Below, in pieces: positions 56,189 through 63,086 of a DNA stretch of 64,000 nucleotides (the first letter of the stretch is position 1; each line of letters starts with the position of its first letter). Source of the DNA: a virus; the IMG/VR virus record IMGVR_UViG_3300049629_001293, positions 34,465-98,464 of that record; one strand, 5' to 3'. The position numbers and the translations under genes were made by a program. The notes below the pieces were generated by a model that was given only the letters and a program-made list of their open reading frames with translations, was not told the DNA's origin and ran no database searches.

Positions 56189-56428
56189 ATGGTGATTATT
56201 TTCGATCTACAAATTCGGGCGGCTGTGGCGAGATTAGAGAATAGACCCCTTGATGCAATTGAAAGAAATATCTTGTTTTTGGAGAGGGTGCGATGGGGAT
56301 ATTTGGACATTGCCAAAAGATACAAATACCACCTTATTAATTCCAATCAGTCATCTGAGTTGGTGTTTAACAAGGTGGTAAATCGGGTGTTGCGGGCCTT
56401 GGAAATTGAGAGTTTAGTTAAGATATAA
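56189..56428 (+). CDS. Partial thymidylate kinase paralogue (C-terminal third only)
   Basis: 79 residues with ATG, reading AAVARLENRPLDAIERNILF, LERVRWGYLDIAKRYKYHLI, then a helical end. It lines up with residues about 138-197 of the upstream kinase (VNRLNRSLDKIEKNIHFLNR, RVRFGYLALAHRFNYQII). The P-loop and DRF parts are absent, so it cannot be a kinase. It lies 8 bp after tmk and keeps a clean frame, so either it is a recent fragment or it has a regulatory or dimerising role. Confidence 0.6.
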   Translation: MVIIFDLQIRAAVARLENRPLDAIERNILFLERVRWGYLDIAKRYKYHLINSNQSSELVFNKVVNRVLRALEIESLVKI

Positions 56429-56469
56429 ATAAAGTAGGGTTGCAAAATACCCTGCTTTATGTTTAAACT

Positions 56470-56811
56470 TTAGTTGATGAAAATTTGCTTGTTGATTAAT
56501 AGAACGCTTTGAGCCGTTAACACAGGGGATTCATCGTTTTTAAACACAAATGAGTTGTATTTATAAGGGTTGTAAGTAACGGCTTGATTGCAGTTTTTCA
56601 CTGCGTCAGTCAACGTTCCAACAACGTAAGCATGGACATTTTTGCGTTGCTCTCTGATAACCCGTTGCCGTCCGGCTTCAGAAACTTTGAACGTACCATT
56701 GGTTAATTTAACTTCTGTTTCGTGGGCTATAACCCGCCCCTTATTTTCGCCCTCTAATGCGACGACTGAAAACATCTTTTTATGAAGATTGAAATAGACT
56801 TTAACTTTCAT
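56470..56811 (-). CDS. Hypothetical phage protein, 113 aa
   Basis: KVKVYFNLHKKMFSVVALEG, VIAHETEVKLTNGTFKVSEA, GRQRVIREQRKNVHAYVVGT. Strand-rich start, then a basic RQRVIREQRKNVHAYVVG segment that I have seen in phage proteins of unknown function. It has no membrane segment and no cysteines. Convergent with the kinase fragment; its stop is 42 bp away. Confidence 0.6.
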   Translation of the reverse strand: MKVKVYFNLHKKMFSVVALEGENKGRVIAHETEVKLTNGTFKVSEAGRQRVIREQRKNVHAYVVGTLTDAVKNCNQAVTYNPYKYNSFVFKNDESPVLTAQSVLLINKQIFIN

Positions 56812-56937
56812 GGTATATTCCTTAAATTAATTGAAAATGATTGACTTGAGAGCAAGTAGGGTGGCTGCCTTACTTGCTTAACTTTTAACCTTCTACATTT
56901 ATAACTGTACCCCAGTTATTTTAAAATGTCAACCCCC

Positions 56938-57126
56938 TCACTCAACTTTTTTGTAAAGAATTATGTCGCCGGTTGTGATCGCCTCCAAAAATTCAGTCCA
57001 TGCGGGTTCTGCTGATTCCCGTCTCCAATAACGATAACCCATGCCGATGACGAGGGTTTTTAATTTTTCCCTATCTTCTGGCTTGAGTCTGGCTTTGATT
57101 TCTTGTCTGTGTTCGTGGGGCCTCAT
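56938..57126 (-). CDS. Hypothetical basic protein, 62 aa
   Basis: The ATG at 57124-57126, six bases after AGGA, is preferred over 57150. MRPHEHRQEIKARLKPEDRE, KLKTLVIGMGYRYWRRESAE, then TEFLEAITTGDIILYKK. Helix-strand-helix-strand with high charge. Not recognised. Confidence 0.5.
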   Translation of the reverse strand: MRPHEHRQEIKARLKPEDREKLKTLVIGMGYRYWRRESAEPAWTEFLEAITTGDIILYKKVE

Positions 57127-57220
57127 AAAAAATCCTATATAACTATCCACCAGTTATAACAGATTTATTTCCAGATGGTAAATAATTCTGGCAACGACGG
57201 GCGGTGGATCGTGGATCTAA

Positions 57221-57252
57221 AAAAGCCGAATCCCTTACAGAATCCGGCTTTT
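57221..57252. terminator. Bidirectional terminator
   Basis: AAAAGCCG at 57221-57228 pairs with CGGCTTTT at 57245-57252, with additional AAT/ATT-type pairing inside. It lies upstream of the minus-strand gene starting at 57126 and downstream of no identified plus gene, so it may insulate the structured locus to its right. Confidence 0.65.
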
Positions 57253-57579
57253 ACCTCTAGCTGTTTTCGATAAAACATCAACCTTGAATTTGTCCATTAG
57301 TCTCCTACTCTTTTGTGCATCTTCAGTCAAGAAATAAGATAATCATTAACTGTCAACAGTGTCAGGGATTTGAGTGGAATAGTTTGATCTTTAAAGCATT
57401 TAAAATTAAGTAATCGTAAAGAATTGATCATAATTTTTGTTGTTTGATGTATTTCTATTATTATATAATGATCTACACTTTAAAGCAAGGTGTGGGCTAG
57501 TGTCAAAAGAAATAAATCTTTTAACAACACTGCATGAAGCAGACGTTCACCCACGATCAAATTATAATATAGTCAGCTA

Positions 57580-57616
57580 GTATCAAATTAGTCAAGAAAC
57601 AATGCAATCGTTAACT
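57580..57616 (+). repeat. 37-bp direct repeat, copy 1
   Basis: Exact match to 57659-57695; start-to-start distance 79 bp. It contains AGTCAAGAA and CGTTAACT. Confidence 0.85.
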
Positions 57617-57661
57617 ACCAGGATTACCGCCAACAATAATCGCGTTGGCTTCATACTGGTA
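57616..57661 (+). other. Hairpin between the two 37-bp repeats
   Basis: TACCAG (57616-57621) pairs with CTGGTA (57656-57661) and GCCAAC (57629-57634) with GTTGGC (57644-57649), with internal loops of 7 and 6 bases and a 9-base apical loop. The near-symmetric structure argues that the inter-repeat segment is functional and not a random spacer. Confidence 0.7.
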
Positions 57662-57695
57662 TCAAATTAGTCAAGAAACAATGCAATCGTTAACT
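57659..57695 (+). repeat. 37-bp direct repeat, copy 2
   Basis: Exact match to 57580-57616. Its AGTCAAGAA can pair with TTCTTGACT at about 57709-57717, giving a second hairpin downstream. Confidence 0.85.
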
Positions 57696-57776
57696 GGTAA
57701 ACCTTGATTCTTGACTATTTACATTGTACACGAATAACGCAAAAAAAAACAAGTTTATTTATGTATTTTTAAAAGG

Positions 57777-58190
57777 TCAAGAGCAATCGTCAACCTTGAT
57801 AATCTCAATCTCAACACAAAGGGCTTTCAATCTCTCAAAAGCCACCACCGGATCGGCTTCAAAATCAACCGGACTAGATCCGGTCATCGGAGCGTCAGAC
57901 ACCGCCCCCAATGGCTCAAAGGCACGGGATTTGTTATTCCAAAAAAACACCCTGTTAATATGTCGCTCTATTGCTTCCGGTGTTTCGAGAAAACAGTAGA
58001 TTAGTCCTGCGACAATAGCCTGCCTGACATCGGTTCTGAATCGCCTTTTGTCAAGTTTAATTGTCCATAATTCAGATAAAAGTTCCTCATCTGTTTGTGC
58101 ATCATACCAGAGACACTCACAAGAGAATGTGTGGAGGTCGTTGGCATGAATTTTTTGGGCGGGTTGAAATCCTTTTTTAGTTGTCTTCAT
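57777..58190 (-). CDS. Hypothetical protein, 137 aa
   Basis: KGFQPAQKIHANDLHTFSCE, CLWYDAQTDEELLSELWTIK, RTDVRQAIVAGLIYCFLETP and an acidic C-terminus (SSPVDFEADPVVAFERLKAL). Not recognised. It overlaps the end of the methyltransferase gene by 14 bp and completes the HTH-methyltransferase-unknown operon, so it may be a partner of the modification enzyme. Confidence 0.6.
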   Translation of the reverse strand: MKTTKKGFQPAQKIHANDLHTFSCECLWYDAQTDEELLSELWTIKLDKRRFRTDVRQAIVAGLIYCFLETPEAIERHINRVFFWNNKSRAFEPLGAVSDAPMTGSSPVDFEADPVVAFERLKALCVEIEIIKVDDCS

Positions 58191-59223
58191 AAAGATTAAT
58201 TGATTTTAAGATTGCCAGACCTAACTCTTTCGCCAACAACGGCGGCACGGCATTTCCGATGATTTGTTGGGCTAAAGATTTGGATTCTGGGAATTTGTAA
58301 TCATCGGGAAAAGTTTGCAGCCGTGCCGTCGCTTTTTGACTAATCCGTTTGATTTGACTTCCCTGTACGATGTCCGCCCAATGGGTACTTACACCCGCCA
58401 TAGCTCGAATTGTTGGACAAGGCTTGTTTTGTGGAGTCGGTAAAATATTCTTGATACAGGCTCCCGCACGGGGGATTAATAGGATAGGAGAATGAGAATT
58501 ACAGTGGCCGGATACAATTGTAAAACTTGGATCGTCTACAGTTCGGACTGTAGCCCGTCTAATGAGTTGTTTACCAATATCAATCAAGGCTTTTTCTGGC
58601 AAATATCCCAGTTCATTCAATCGCTTAATCTGCCAGTCCGCAAGCTCACAGTCCTGCATTTCTGGGATTAAATCACTAATGGCTTGATACCATCCCTTTT
58701 TAGGTTTTGATTCAGGAAAATAAGGGAGGGGTTCTGAATTTTTAACTGCCCACATAATCAACCGTTTCCGGTTTTGCGGAACCCCGTGATCCGCCGCGTC
58801 TAAAATTAACCAATGATAGCGATATCCGTTACGGATCAATGATTGTAGGATTTTCTCAAAAGTTGGTGATTTTGAATATCCTGGGACGTTTTCGAGAATC
58901 ACCCATCGAGGGGATAATGAGGCAATATAATCACAACAATAAAGCCCCGCATCTTTATCTTTGTGGTCAGGAATATCACCCCGCCGTGCGTTGCTGTATT
59001 GTTGGCATGGGGGACTCATCCAAAGCAGATCAACAGGTTCTAAATGGCGAGGACTAGCTGACCCGACACATTGATTAATTATCTTGGTATTCGGGAAATT
59101 TTGTTGCGCTACTTCTGCAATTTTAGGATCTCTTTCAATTCCCCATAAAGACTTAAACCCTGCGGCCTCTAATCCTTTGCCAGCCCCACCACCGCCCATA
59201 AATAATTCACCGCAAGTGTACAT
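58177..59223 (-). CDS. dcm: DNA (cytosine-5-)-methyltransferase
   Basis: 348 residues with the C5-MTase motifs in order: motif I-type ELFMGGGGAGKGLEAAGF (6-23), the catalytic SPPCQQ (70-75, nucleophile C73), motif VI ENVPG (111-115), motif VIII QNRKRLIMWA (150-159), a variable target-recognition region, motif IX-like RATVRTVDDPSFTIV and motif X QIIGNAVPPLLAKELG. It methylates cytosine in DNA using S-adenosylmethionine. No cognate endonuclease is next to it, so it is an orphan enzyme likely protecting phage DNA from host restriction or marking it. Confidence 0.92.
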   Translation of the reverse strand: MYTCGELFMGGGGAGKGLEAAGFKSLWGIERDPKIAEVAQQNFPNTKIINQCVGSASPRHLEPVDLLWMSPPCQQYSNARRGDIPDHKDKDAGLYCCDYIASLSPRWVILENVPGYSKSPTFEKILQSLIRNGYRYHWLILDAADHGVPQNRKRLIMWAVKNSEPLPYFPESKPKKGWYQAISDLIPEMQDCELADWQIKRLNELGYLPEKALIDIGKQLIRRATVRTVDDPSFTIVSGHCNSHSPILLIPRAGACIKNILPTPQNKPCPTIRAMAGVSTHWADIVQGSQIKRISQKATARLQTFPDDYKFPESKSLAQQIIGNAVPPLLAKELGLAILKSINLYEDN

Positions 59224-59225
59224 AT

Positions 59226-59549
59226 CTATATTCCAGTGAGTTTATTTTGCATCCCAGGAGCGAGTAGAATCACCTGAGCGTATCTAAGAGCGATACCTTT
59301 ATCTTGATACTGGCGATAAAGTTGGTCGAAGAACTTTCGGTTTTTACCAAGTAAAAACCCTCTGATACTTTTTAGAGATAAGGAATATACCCAGTCTCGA
59401 TAGGATTCGCTATTAACTATAAGAAATTCTTTTTTCCATCGGGAAACCGTGTCTTCTGGGATATTTAGTTCCATTGCTATTTTGTTTTGCTTCACCCCTT
59501 TTTTCAAAAGCTCTAGGGCTTTCTGTTTTGTCTCTGCGGGATAGGTCAA
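59226..59549 (-). CDS. HTH protein upstream of the methyltransferase, 107 aa
   Basis: Starts at TTG (59547-59549) with a strong GGAGG four bases before it. The N-terminus (YPAETKQKALELLKKGVKQN, then KIAMELNIPEDTVSRWKKEF) is a transposase-type HTH like that of small terminases. The remainder is helical (FFDQLYRQYQDKGIALRYAQ). Its stop lies two bases from the methyltransferase ATG. It may regulate this operon or recognise DNA for packaging. Confidence 0.65.
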   Translation of the reverse strand: MTYPAETKQKALELLKKGVKQNKIAMELNIPEDTVSRWKKEFLIVNSESYRDWVYSLSLKSIRGFLLGKNRKFFDQLYRQYQDKGIALRYAQVILLAPGMQNKLTGI

Positions 59550-59583
59550 ATTCCCTCCTTCTTTATGCTATGGTGGTTTAATG

Positions 59584-59608
59584 AATCTATCACTGAGAGT
59601 AATAGATT
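59584..59608. promoter_or_regulatory. Operator between divergent HTH genes
   Basis: AATCTAT (59584-59590) and ATAGATT (59602-59608) form a 7-bp inverted repeat with an 11-base centre in the gap between the divergent genes at 59549 and 59636, probably bound by one of the two HTH proteins. Confidence 0.6.
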
Positions 59609-59635
59609 TTTATTCACAAGTCAAGAGGATGTTTT

Positions 59636-59917
59636 ATGATTCCTAGTGTTCCTTACGATCGCGTTGCCTCAATATCCTGGGATAAGCAAGCAGGAGAGAG
59701 GCTGAAGAAGCTGCGGAACAATAAACGGTATTCTCGTGGCTGCTTGGCAAGACTTACCCAAGATTGCGACCAAAGGTTATCCGAGGCTTATATCCAAAAG
59801 GTTGAGGACGGGAGGGCAAAAACAATCCGACGCGCGAAGCTAGAAACGTTATTATCCCTACTGGATTCGGATATCCAGGCTGTTTTCCCTGGCGGAGACA
59901 ATAAAAAGTTTTCCTAG
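59636..59917 (+). CDS. XRE/Cro-type HTH regulator
   Basis: 93 residues. WDKQAGERLKKLRNNKRYSR, GCLARLTQDCDQRLSEAYIQ, KVEDGRAKTIRRAKLETLLS show a five-helix XRE HTH, with recognition helix near SEAYIQKVEDGRAK. It has AGAGGA seven bases upstream of ATG. Placed between an inverted-repeat operator and a promoter carrying a second operator, it is a good candidate for a repressor of the replication module. Confidence 0.8.
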   Translation: MIPSVPYDRVASISWDKQAGERLKKLRNNKRYSRGCLARLTQDCDQRLSEAYIQKVEDGRAKTIRRAKLETLLSLLDSDIQAVFPGGDNKKFS

Positions 59918-59921
59918 CCGC

Positions 59922-59950
59922 TTGACTTTTATTACTGCAAGTAGTAAATT
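59922..59950 (+). promoter_or_regulatory. Promoter with operator
   Basis: TTGACT (59922-59927), a 17-bp spacer and TAAATT (59945-59950), driving 59977 onward. The spacer is occupied by an inverted repeat TTTATTACT-GCA-AGTAGTAAA (59928-59948) with one mismatch, a likely repressor site. Confidence 0.65.
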
Positions 59951-59976
59951 GGTAATAAGCACTGGATAACAAAATT

Positions 59977-60369
59977 ATGATCGCACAGCAGCCAAAGACG
60001 TTTGAGTCGGAAGAAGATTTTGAGGAAGTGGAGATAGGAGTGGTAGACCTCCTTCCAACGCCTTTAAAAAAAAAGGAAAAAGACAGTATTTCAATCTCTA
60101 TAGAGGACTTGAAATCATGGCTGGCTTGTGGCATCCTGCCTAAGACAGCCTATGTTTATCTGATGCTTCTGATTAAGTTTGATGGAAATACGAATGTGGA
60201 CATCAGGGCGCTTGCCAACTCTCTGAGTTGCGCTGTCTCAATCGACGAAGAGAAAACAAAGATAATAAATTTCAGTGAGGAAGAAACTCTTTCTGAAATT
60301 GCAAAACTGAATAAAAAAGGTGCGCTGTCTATTAAGCAAACAGCAATCCAATTGCATCTAAATTTATAG
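59977..60369 (+). CDS. Hypothetical protein with winged-helix-like region, 130 aa
   Basis: An acidic N-terminus (SEEDFEEVEIGVVDLLPTPL) is followed by a helical segment (ISIEDLKSWLACGILPKTAY, VYLMLLIKFDGNTNVDIRAL) and a C-terminal HTH-like stretch (ETLSEIAKLNKKGALSIKQT). Not recognised. It is the first gene after the operator-controlled promoter and leads into the SSB-like and clamp genes, so a replication-initiation or regulatory role is possible. Confidence 0.55.
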   Translation: MIAQQPKTFESEEDFEEVEIGVVDLLPTPLKKKEKDSISISIEDLKSWLACGILPKTAYVYLMLLIKFDGNTNVDIRALANSLSCAVSIDEEKTKIINFSEEETLSEIAKLNKKGALSIKQTAIQLHLNL

Positions 60370-60379
60370 GCTTGTGTTC

Positions 60380-60430
60380 CCCCACGGCTTCACGGTGCGA
60401 TAGTGAGGCAGTGGGGAGGCGTAATCTCCC
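60380..60430 (+). promoter_or_regulatory. Structured leader with mutually exclusive hairpins
   Basis: CCCCAC (60380-60385) pairs with GTGGGG (60411-60416), enclosing GCTTCAC (60387-60393) with GTGAGGC (60403-60409). Alternatively GGGAG (60414-60418) pairs with CTCCC (60426-60430). The two folds share GGG, so only one can form at a time. It lies 29 bp before the gene at 60459 and could act as a switch. Confidence 0.45.
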
Positions 60431-60458
60431 AATCAACGTAAACATTCTGTAAAAAAAT

Positions 60459-61472
60459 ATGACAAGTAATTCAATGCCCGAAGTTATTGTTGTTAACTTC
60501 GACGATGACGACAAGTTTGGAGTCCTCTACGCCAAGGATTATGTTCCTGGGTACAATGAGATCGGGATTAGCGATCTCTCTGACGAAGATTTTGATGACG
60601 ATGTTCTGCTTTTAACTTGTTTAGAACTGTTGGCTAACGGGACAAAAGGGACAAAATACGACACTGAAAAGGTCTTGTCGGTTAAAGCAACCGATTCGGG
60701 AATAATCGACCGGATCTACACACCCGCACTTTTTTCTACAGAAGGAGGCGAAGGCTTGGTTATCCGTGCCGGAGCAAACTTATTCCCCGTGACTCAAAAC
60801 GGACGCACTTTCACTTGCGGAGAAATGCAAGGGGAAATCGAAAGCTACTCGGTTAAGTACGGGGACAAAGAGTACAAAGTCCCTCGGATTGATTTTGTCG
60901 CACCAAAAGGAGGCTTGATTTTCTCCCTCCGTGTCTTTGGTAAAGATGAGACGGTGAACGGGGATTCCCTTAAGCACCGTGCGCGAGCCGGTGGGGCGAT
61001 CGCTGGCTACCTTCGGGAAGCCAAAGGGGGAAACTACCAGGTGGTAAAACCCACCGAACTGCCAGAGGGGGAATACTTGGTGACTGGGATTGATCAAAAA
61101 GAACACCCTGAATATGGTACAGGGTATTTTGTTGCCCTCGACGGTGGAAAGGCTTTATATGCCAACTTCGGCATGAAGAAGCAGCTTAAATCCTCGTTCA
61201 ACAGCTTCTCGAATTGCTTAAAAGGTGGTCGTCCAGTAACCCTGATTATCGCCAACATCCGAGAAGGTAATAACAAAAAGATGACTTGTGACGCGGTGTT
61301 CCGCAATCGCGCACCCCACACCTCAAATATGTTTAAGCAGGGGTTTGTGGCAAAAGAACTCCATGGGGCGGCCGTGGATTCTACAGAAACTTCCCGTCCT
61401 AAAGAGAAAGGAATGAAATCGGCAGAGCCAGATAAGACAGAAGGTGGTCAATACGATCCTCTGCCTTTCTAA
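60459..61472 (+). CDS. SSB-like DNA-binding protein with acidic DPLPF tail, 337 aa
   Basis: Mixed beta protein with several OB-like strands (VEVI-type openings EVIVVNFDDDDKFGVLYAKD, YKVPRIDFVAPKGGLIFSLR, YQVVKPTELPEGEYLVTGID, GRPVTLIIANIREGNNKKMT). The C-terminus ends in a disordered segment finishing YDPLPF, very like the hydrophobic-acidic DDDIPF tip that SSB proteins use to recruit partners. It lies directly before the sliding clamp. No known SSB family is recognised. I infer a phage ssDNA-binding or replication accessory protein. Confidence 0.55.
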   Translation: MTSNSMPEVIVVNFDDDDKFGVLYAKDYVPGYNEIGISDLSDEDFDDDVLLLTCLELLANGTKGTKYDTEKVLSVKATDSGIIDRIYTPALFSTEGGEGLVIRAGANLFPVTQNGRTFTCGEMQGEIESYSVKYGDKEYKVPRIDFVAPKGGLIFSLRVFGKDETVNGDSLKHRARAGGAIAGYLREAKGGNYQVVKPTELPEGEYLVTGIDQKEHPEYGTGYFVALDGGKALYANFGMKKQLKSSFNSFSNCLKGGRPVTLIIANIREGNNKKMTCDAVFRNRAPHTSNMFKQGFVAKELHGAAVDSTETSRPKEKGMKSAEPDKTEGGQYDPLPF

Positions 61473-61515
61473 CGATTTCTATTGATACCTATCAGGAATT
61501 GAAACTAATCAACTA

Positions 61516-61549
61516 AATCAAACCGGGATAAATAAATCTCGGTTTGATT
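61516..61549. terminator. Perfect-stem hairpin between SSB-like and clamp genes
   Basis: AATCAAACCG (61516-61525) and CGGTTTGATT (61540-61549) pair perfectly, with GAT/ATC inside. It lies 44 bp after the SSB-like stop. There is no long T-run, so it may attenuate rather than fully stop transcription into dnaN. Confidence 0.55.
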
Positions 61550-61572
61550 CAACCTACAAATTCACTAAACCA

Positions 61573-62793
61573 ATGAAATTGACTGTAGATACAAAAGCCT
61601 TGTCCGATGCCCTTGATTGGGCAAACAAGGCGATTCCTCAAAAGCCTAATCATCCCATCCTGGCTAACTTCAAAATTGAAGCGGGTGATAGCAATTTAGA
61701 GGTTACGGGGTTTGACCTCTCAATGGCTATTAAAGCCACGGTAGAAGCAAATGTTGACAGATGTGGCAGTGTTACGATTCCTGCCAAGTTGTTCACGGAG
61801 ACAATCAAACACCTCCCCAACGGAGAGCTAACACTTGAAGTGGACAACGAGACAAATGACGTTAAGATAATTTCCAGTGGCAAATACAACTTGCGGGGAT
61901 TAAGCACAGAAGAATACCCCGAAATCCCCTTGCTTGAAGCTAACAATAGCCTTGAGATTTCGGTAGAGAATCTTCTTCAAGGAAGTAAAACAATCTCCAC
62001 CGTGTCTACTGATGAAACAAAACAACAATTATGTGGGGTTGATCTAAAGTTCTCAGATAAGGGAATCAAGTTCGCAGCAACAAACGGACACTTGTTGATG
62101 GTAATTGAAGTCGAAAACGAGGATTTTGAAGGGGATGAATCGGAAGTTCAGGAGATTATCATTCCTGGTCGGGCTTTCCGAGAGGTTAAAAAGATGATCA
62201 CAAAATTCAAAGAGAAAGGGGATGATGATACTCCCGTTTTGGTTGGATTTGATGACCGGATTATTATTTTTTCCTATAAGAATCAGCAAGTCCAATGCCG
62301 GAAATTAGACGGGGCTTTCCCCACTTACGAACAGCTAATCCCTAAAAACCACGCCACTTTGGTAACGGTTGATCGGCGAACCTTTATTGGTTCCCTGGAA
62401 CGGATGGAGATAATTGCAAAACAGAAAAATCACATCGTGTGTTGCGACTTTGATGCCGAAGCACAGCAAATTAAACTATCGGTAGAAGCCGCCGACGTAG
62501 GCAAAGCAGAGGAGTATATCCCTGCACAAATATCAGTCAAGGAGCCTGTTGCATCCGATGACGACGAAAACGATGACGGGGATGATGAAGAATCCTTTGC
62601 CACGATAAACGCAGTTAAAGAGCCAATTACAGTCGCTTTCAACTGCGCTTATATCATTGAGGGCTTGGAAGAAATGGAAACCAGTGAAGTCCAAATAAAG
62701 ATCCAAGAGTCTACCATCGCACCAATTATCATCTCGCCATTAGGGGGAATTAAGATGACATTTCTTCTAATGCCAGTCAATCTTCGGAAGTAA
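61573..62793 (+). CDS. dnaN: DNA polymerase III beta sliding clamp
   Basis: 406 residues. Typical three-domain clamp: MKLTVDTKALSDALDWANKA, then RCGSVTIPAKLFTETIKHLP, NLRGLSTEEYPEIPLLEANN, SDKGIKFAATNGHLLMVIEV, IIIPGRAFREVKKMITKFKE, VQCRKLDGAFPTYEQLIPKN and a C-terminal IISPLGGIKMTFLLMPVNL. Compared with bacterial clamps of about 370 residues it carries an acidic insertion in the third domain (about 322-340, DDD/DDGDDEE). The clamp tethers polymerase. A phage copy suggests independent or host-redirecting replication. Confidence 0.92.
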   Translation: MKLTVDTKALSDALDWANKAIPQKPNHPILANFKIEAGDSNLEVTGFDLSMAIKATVEANVDRCGSVTIPAKLFTETIKHLPNGELTLEVDNETNDVKIISSGKYNLRGLSTEEYPEIPLLEANNSLEISVENLLQGSKTISTVSTDETKQQLCGVDLKFSDKGIKFAATNGHLLMVIEVENEDFEGDESEVQEIIIPGRAFREVKKMITKFKEKGDDDTPVLVGFDDRIIIFSYKNQQVQCRKLDGAFPTYEQLIPKNHATLVTVDRRTFIGSLERMEIIAKQKNHIVCCDFDAEAQQIKLSVEAADVGKAEEYIPAQISVKEPVASDDDENDDGDDEESFATINAVKEPITVAFNCAYIIEGLEEMETSEVQIKIQESTIAPIIISPLGGIKMTFLLMPVNLRK

Positions 62794-62849
62794 AGCCAAA
62801 ATATAGATACAATCCTCCTCATCTGGGGAGGACTTAGATAGAGAAAACA

Positions 62850-63086
62850 ATGGCAAACAAAAGATATAGTCACCCATATCTAACCAAGGATTTTCTAACA
62901 CGGAATCCTTTTAATTATTGCCTAAACTGCGGAGGGATCTTGGGAAATATTAGACCGGATTTGAAGAATGCAAGACAGGTTTGGCTCGTCCCTTGGGGGT
63001 CAAACAAGGTCGTGTTAAACGGCTACACCCATATTATTTGCCCACATCAAAGAGATCAACAAAATGACTCAATTAATGTCCGCTAA
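62850..63086 (+). CDS. Hypothetical zinc-binding-like protein, 78 aa
   Basis: MANKRYSHPYLTKDFLTRNP, FNYCLNCGGILGNIRPDLKN, then VWLVPWGSNKVVLNGYTHII and CPHQRD. CLNCG and the later CPH could bind zinc (C-x2-C, C-x-H). It overlaps the NrdB start by 23 bp, implying coupling. Not recognised. Confidence 0.6.
   Translation: MANKRYSHPYLTKDFLTRNPFNYCLNCGGILGNIRPDLKNARQVWLVPWGSNKVVLNGYTHIICPHQRDQQNDSINVR

Larger units (their letters stand above)
57255..57776. other. Gene-free structured locus (candidate ncRNA or origin)
   Basis: About 520 bp without coding potential. A promoter (TTGTTT at 57440-57445, 18 bp, TATAAT at 57464-57469) precedes nested pairings GTGGG/CCCAC (57492-57496, 57550-57554), AGTGT/ACACT (57499-57503, 57527-57531) and AAAAGA/TCTTTT (57505-57510, 57517-57522). 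Two 37-bp direct repeats then flank a double-stem hairpin. A structured phage RNA, replication origin or recombination site are all possible. Confidence 0.6.

Noticed and set aside
57580-57695. Two 37-bp repeats with a 42-bp spacer as a phage mini-CRISPR array
   Set aside because: Repeat and spacer lengths fit, but the spacer is a near-perfect two-stem hairpin and there are no cas genes nearby, which argues for a structured element. A spacer match to another phage would reopen this.
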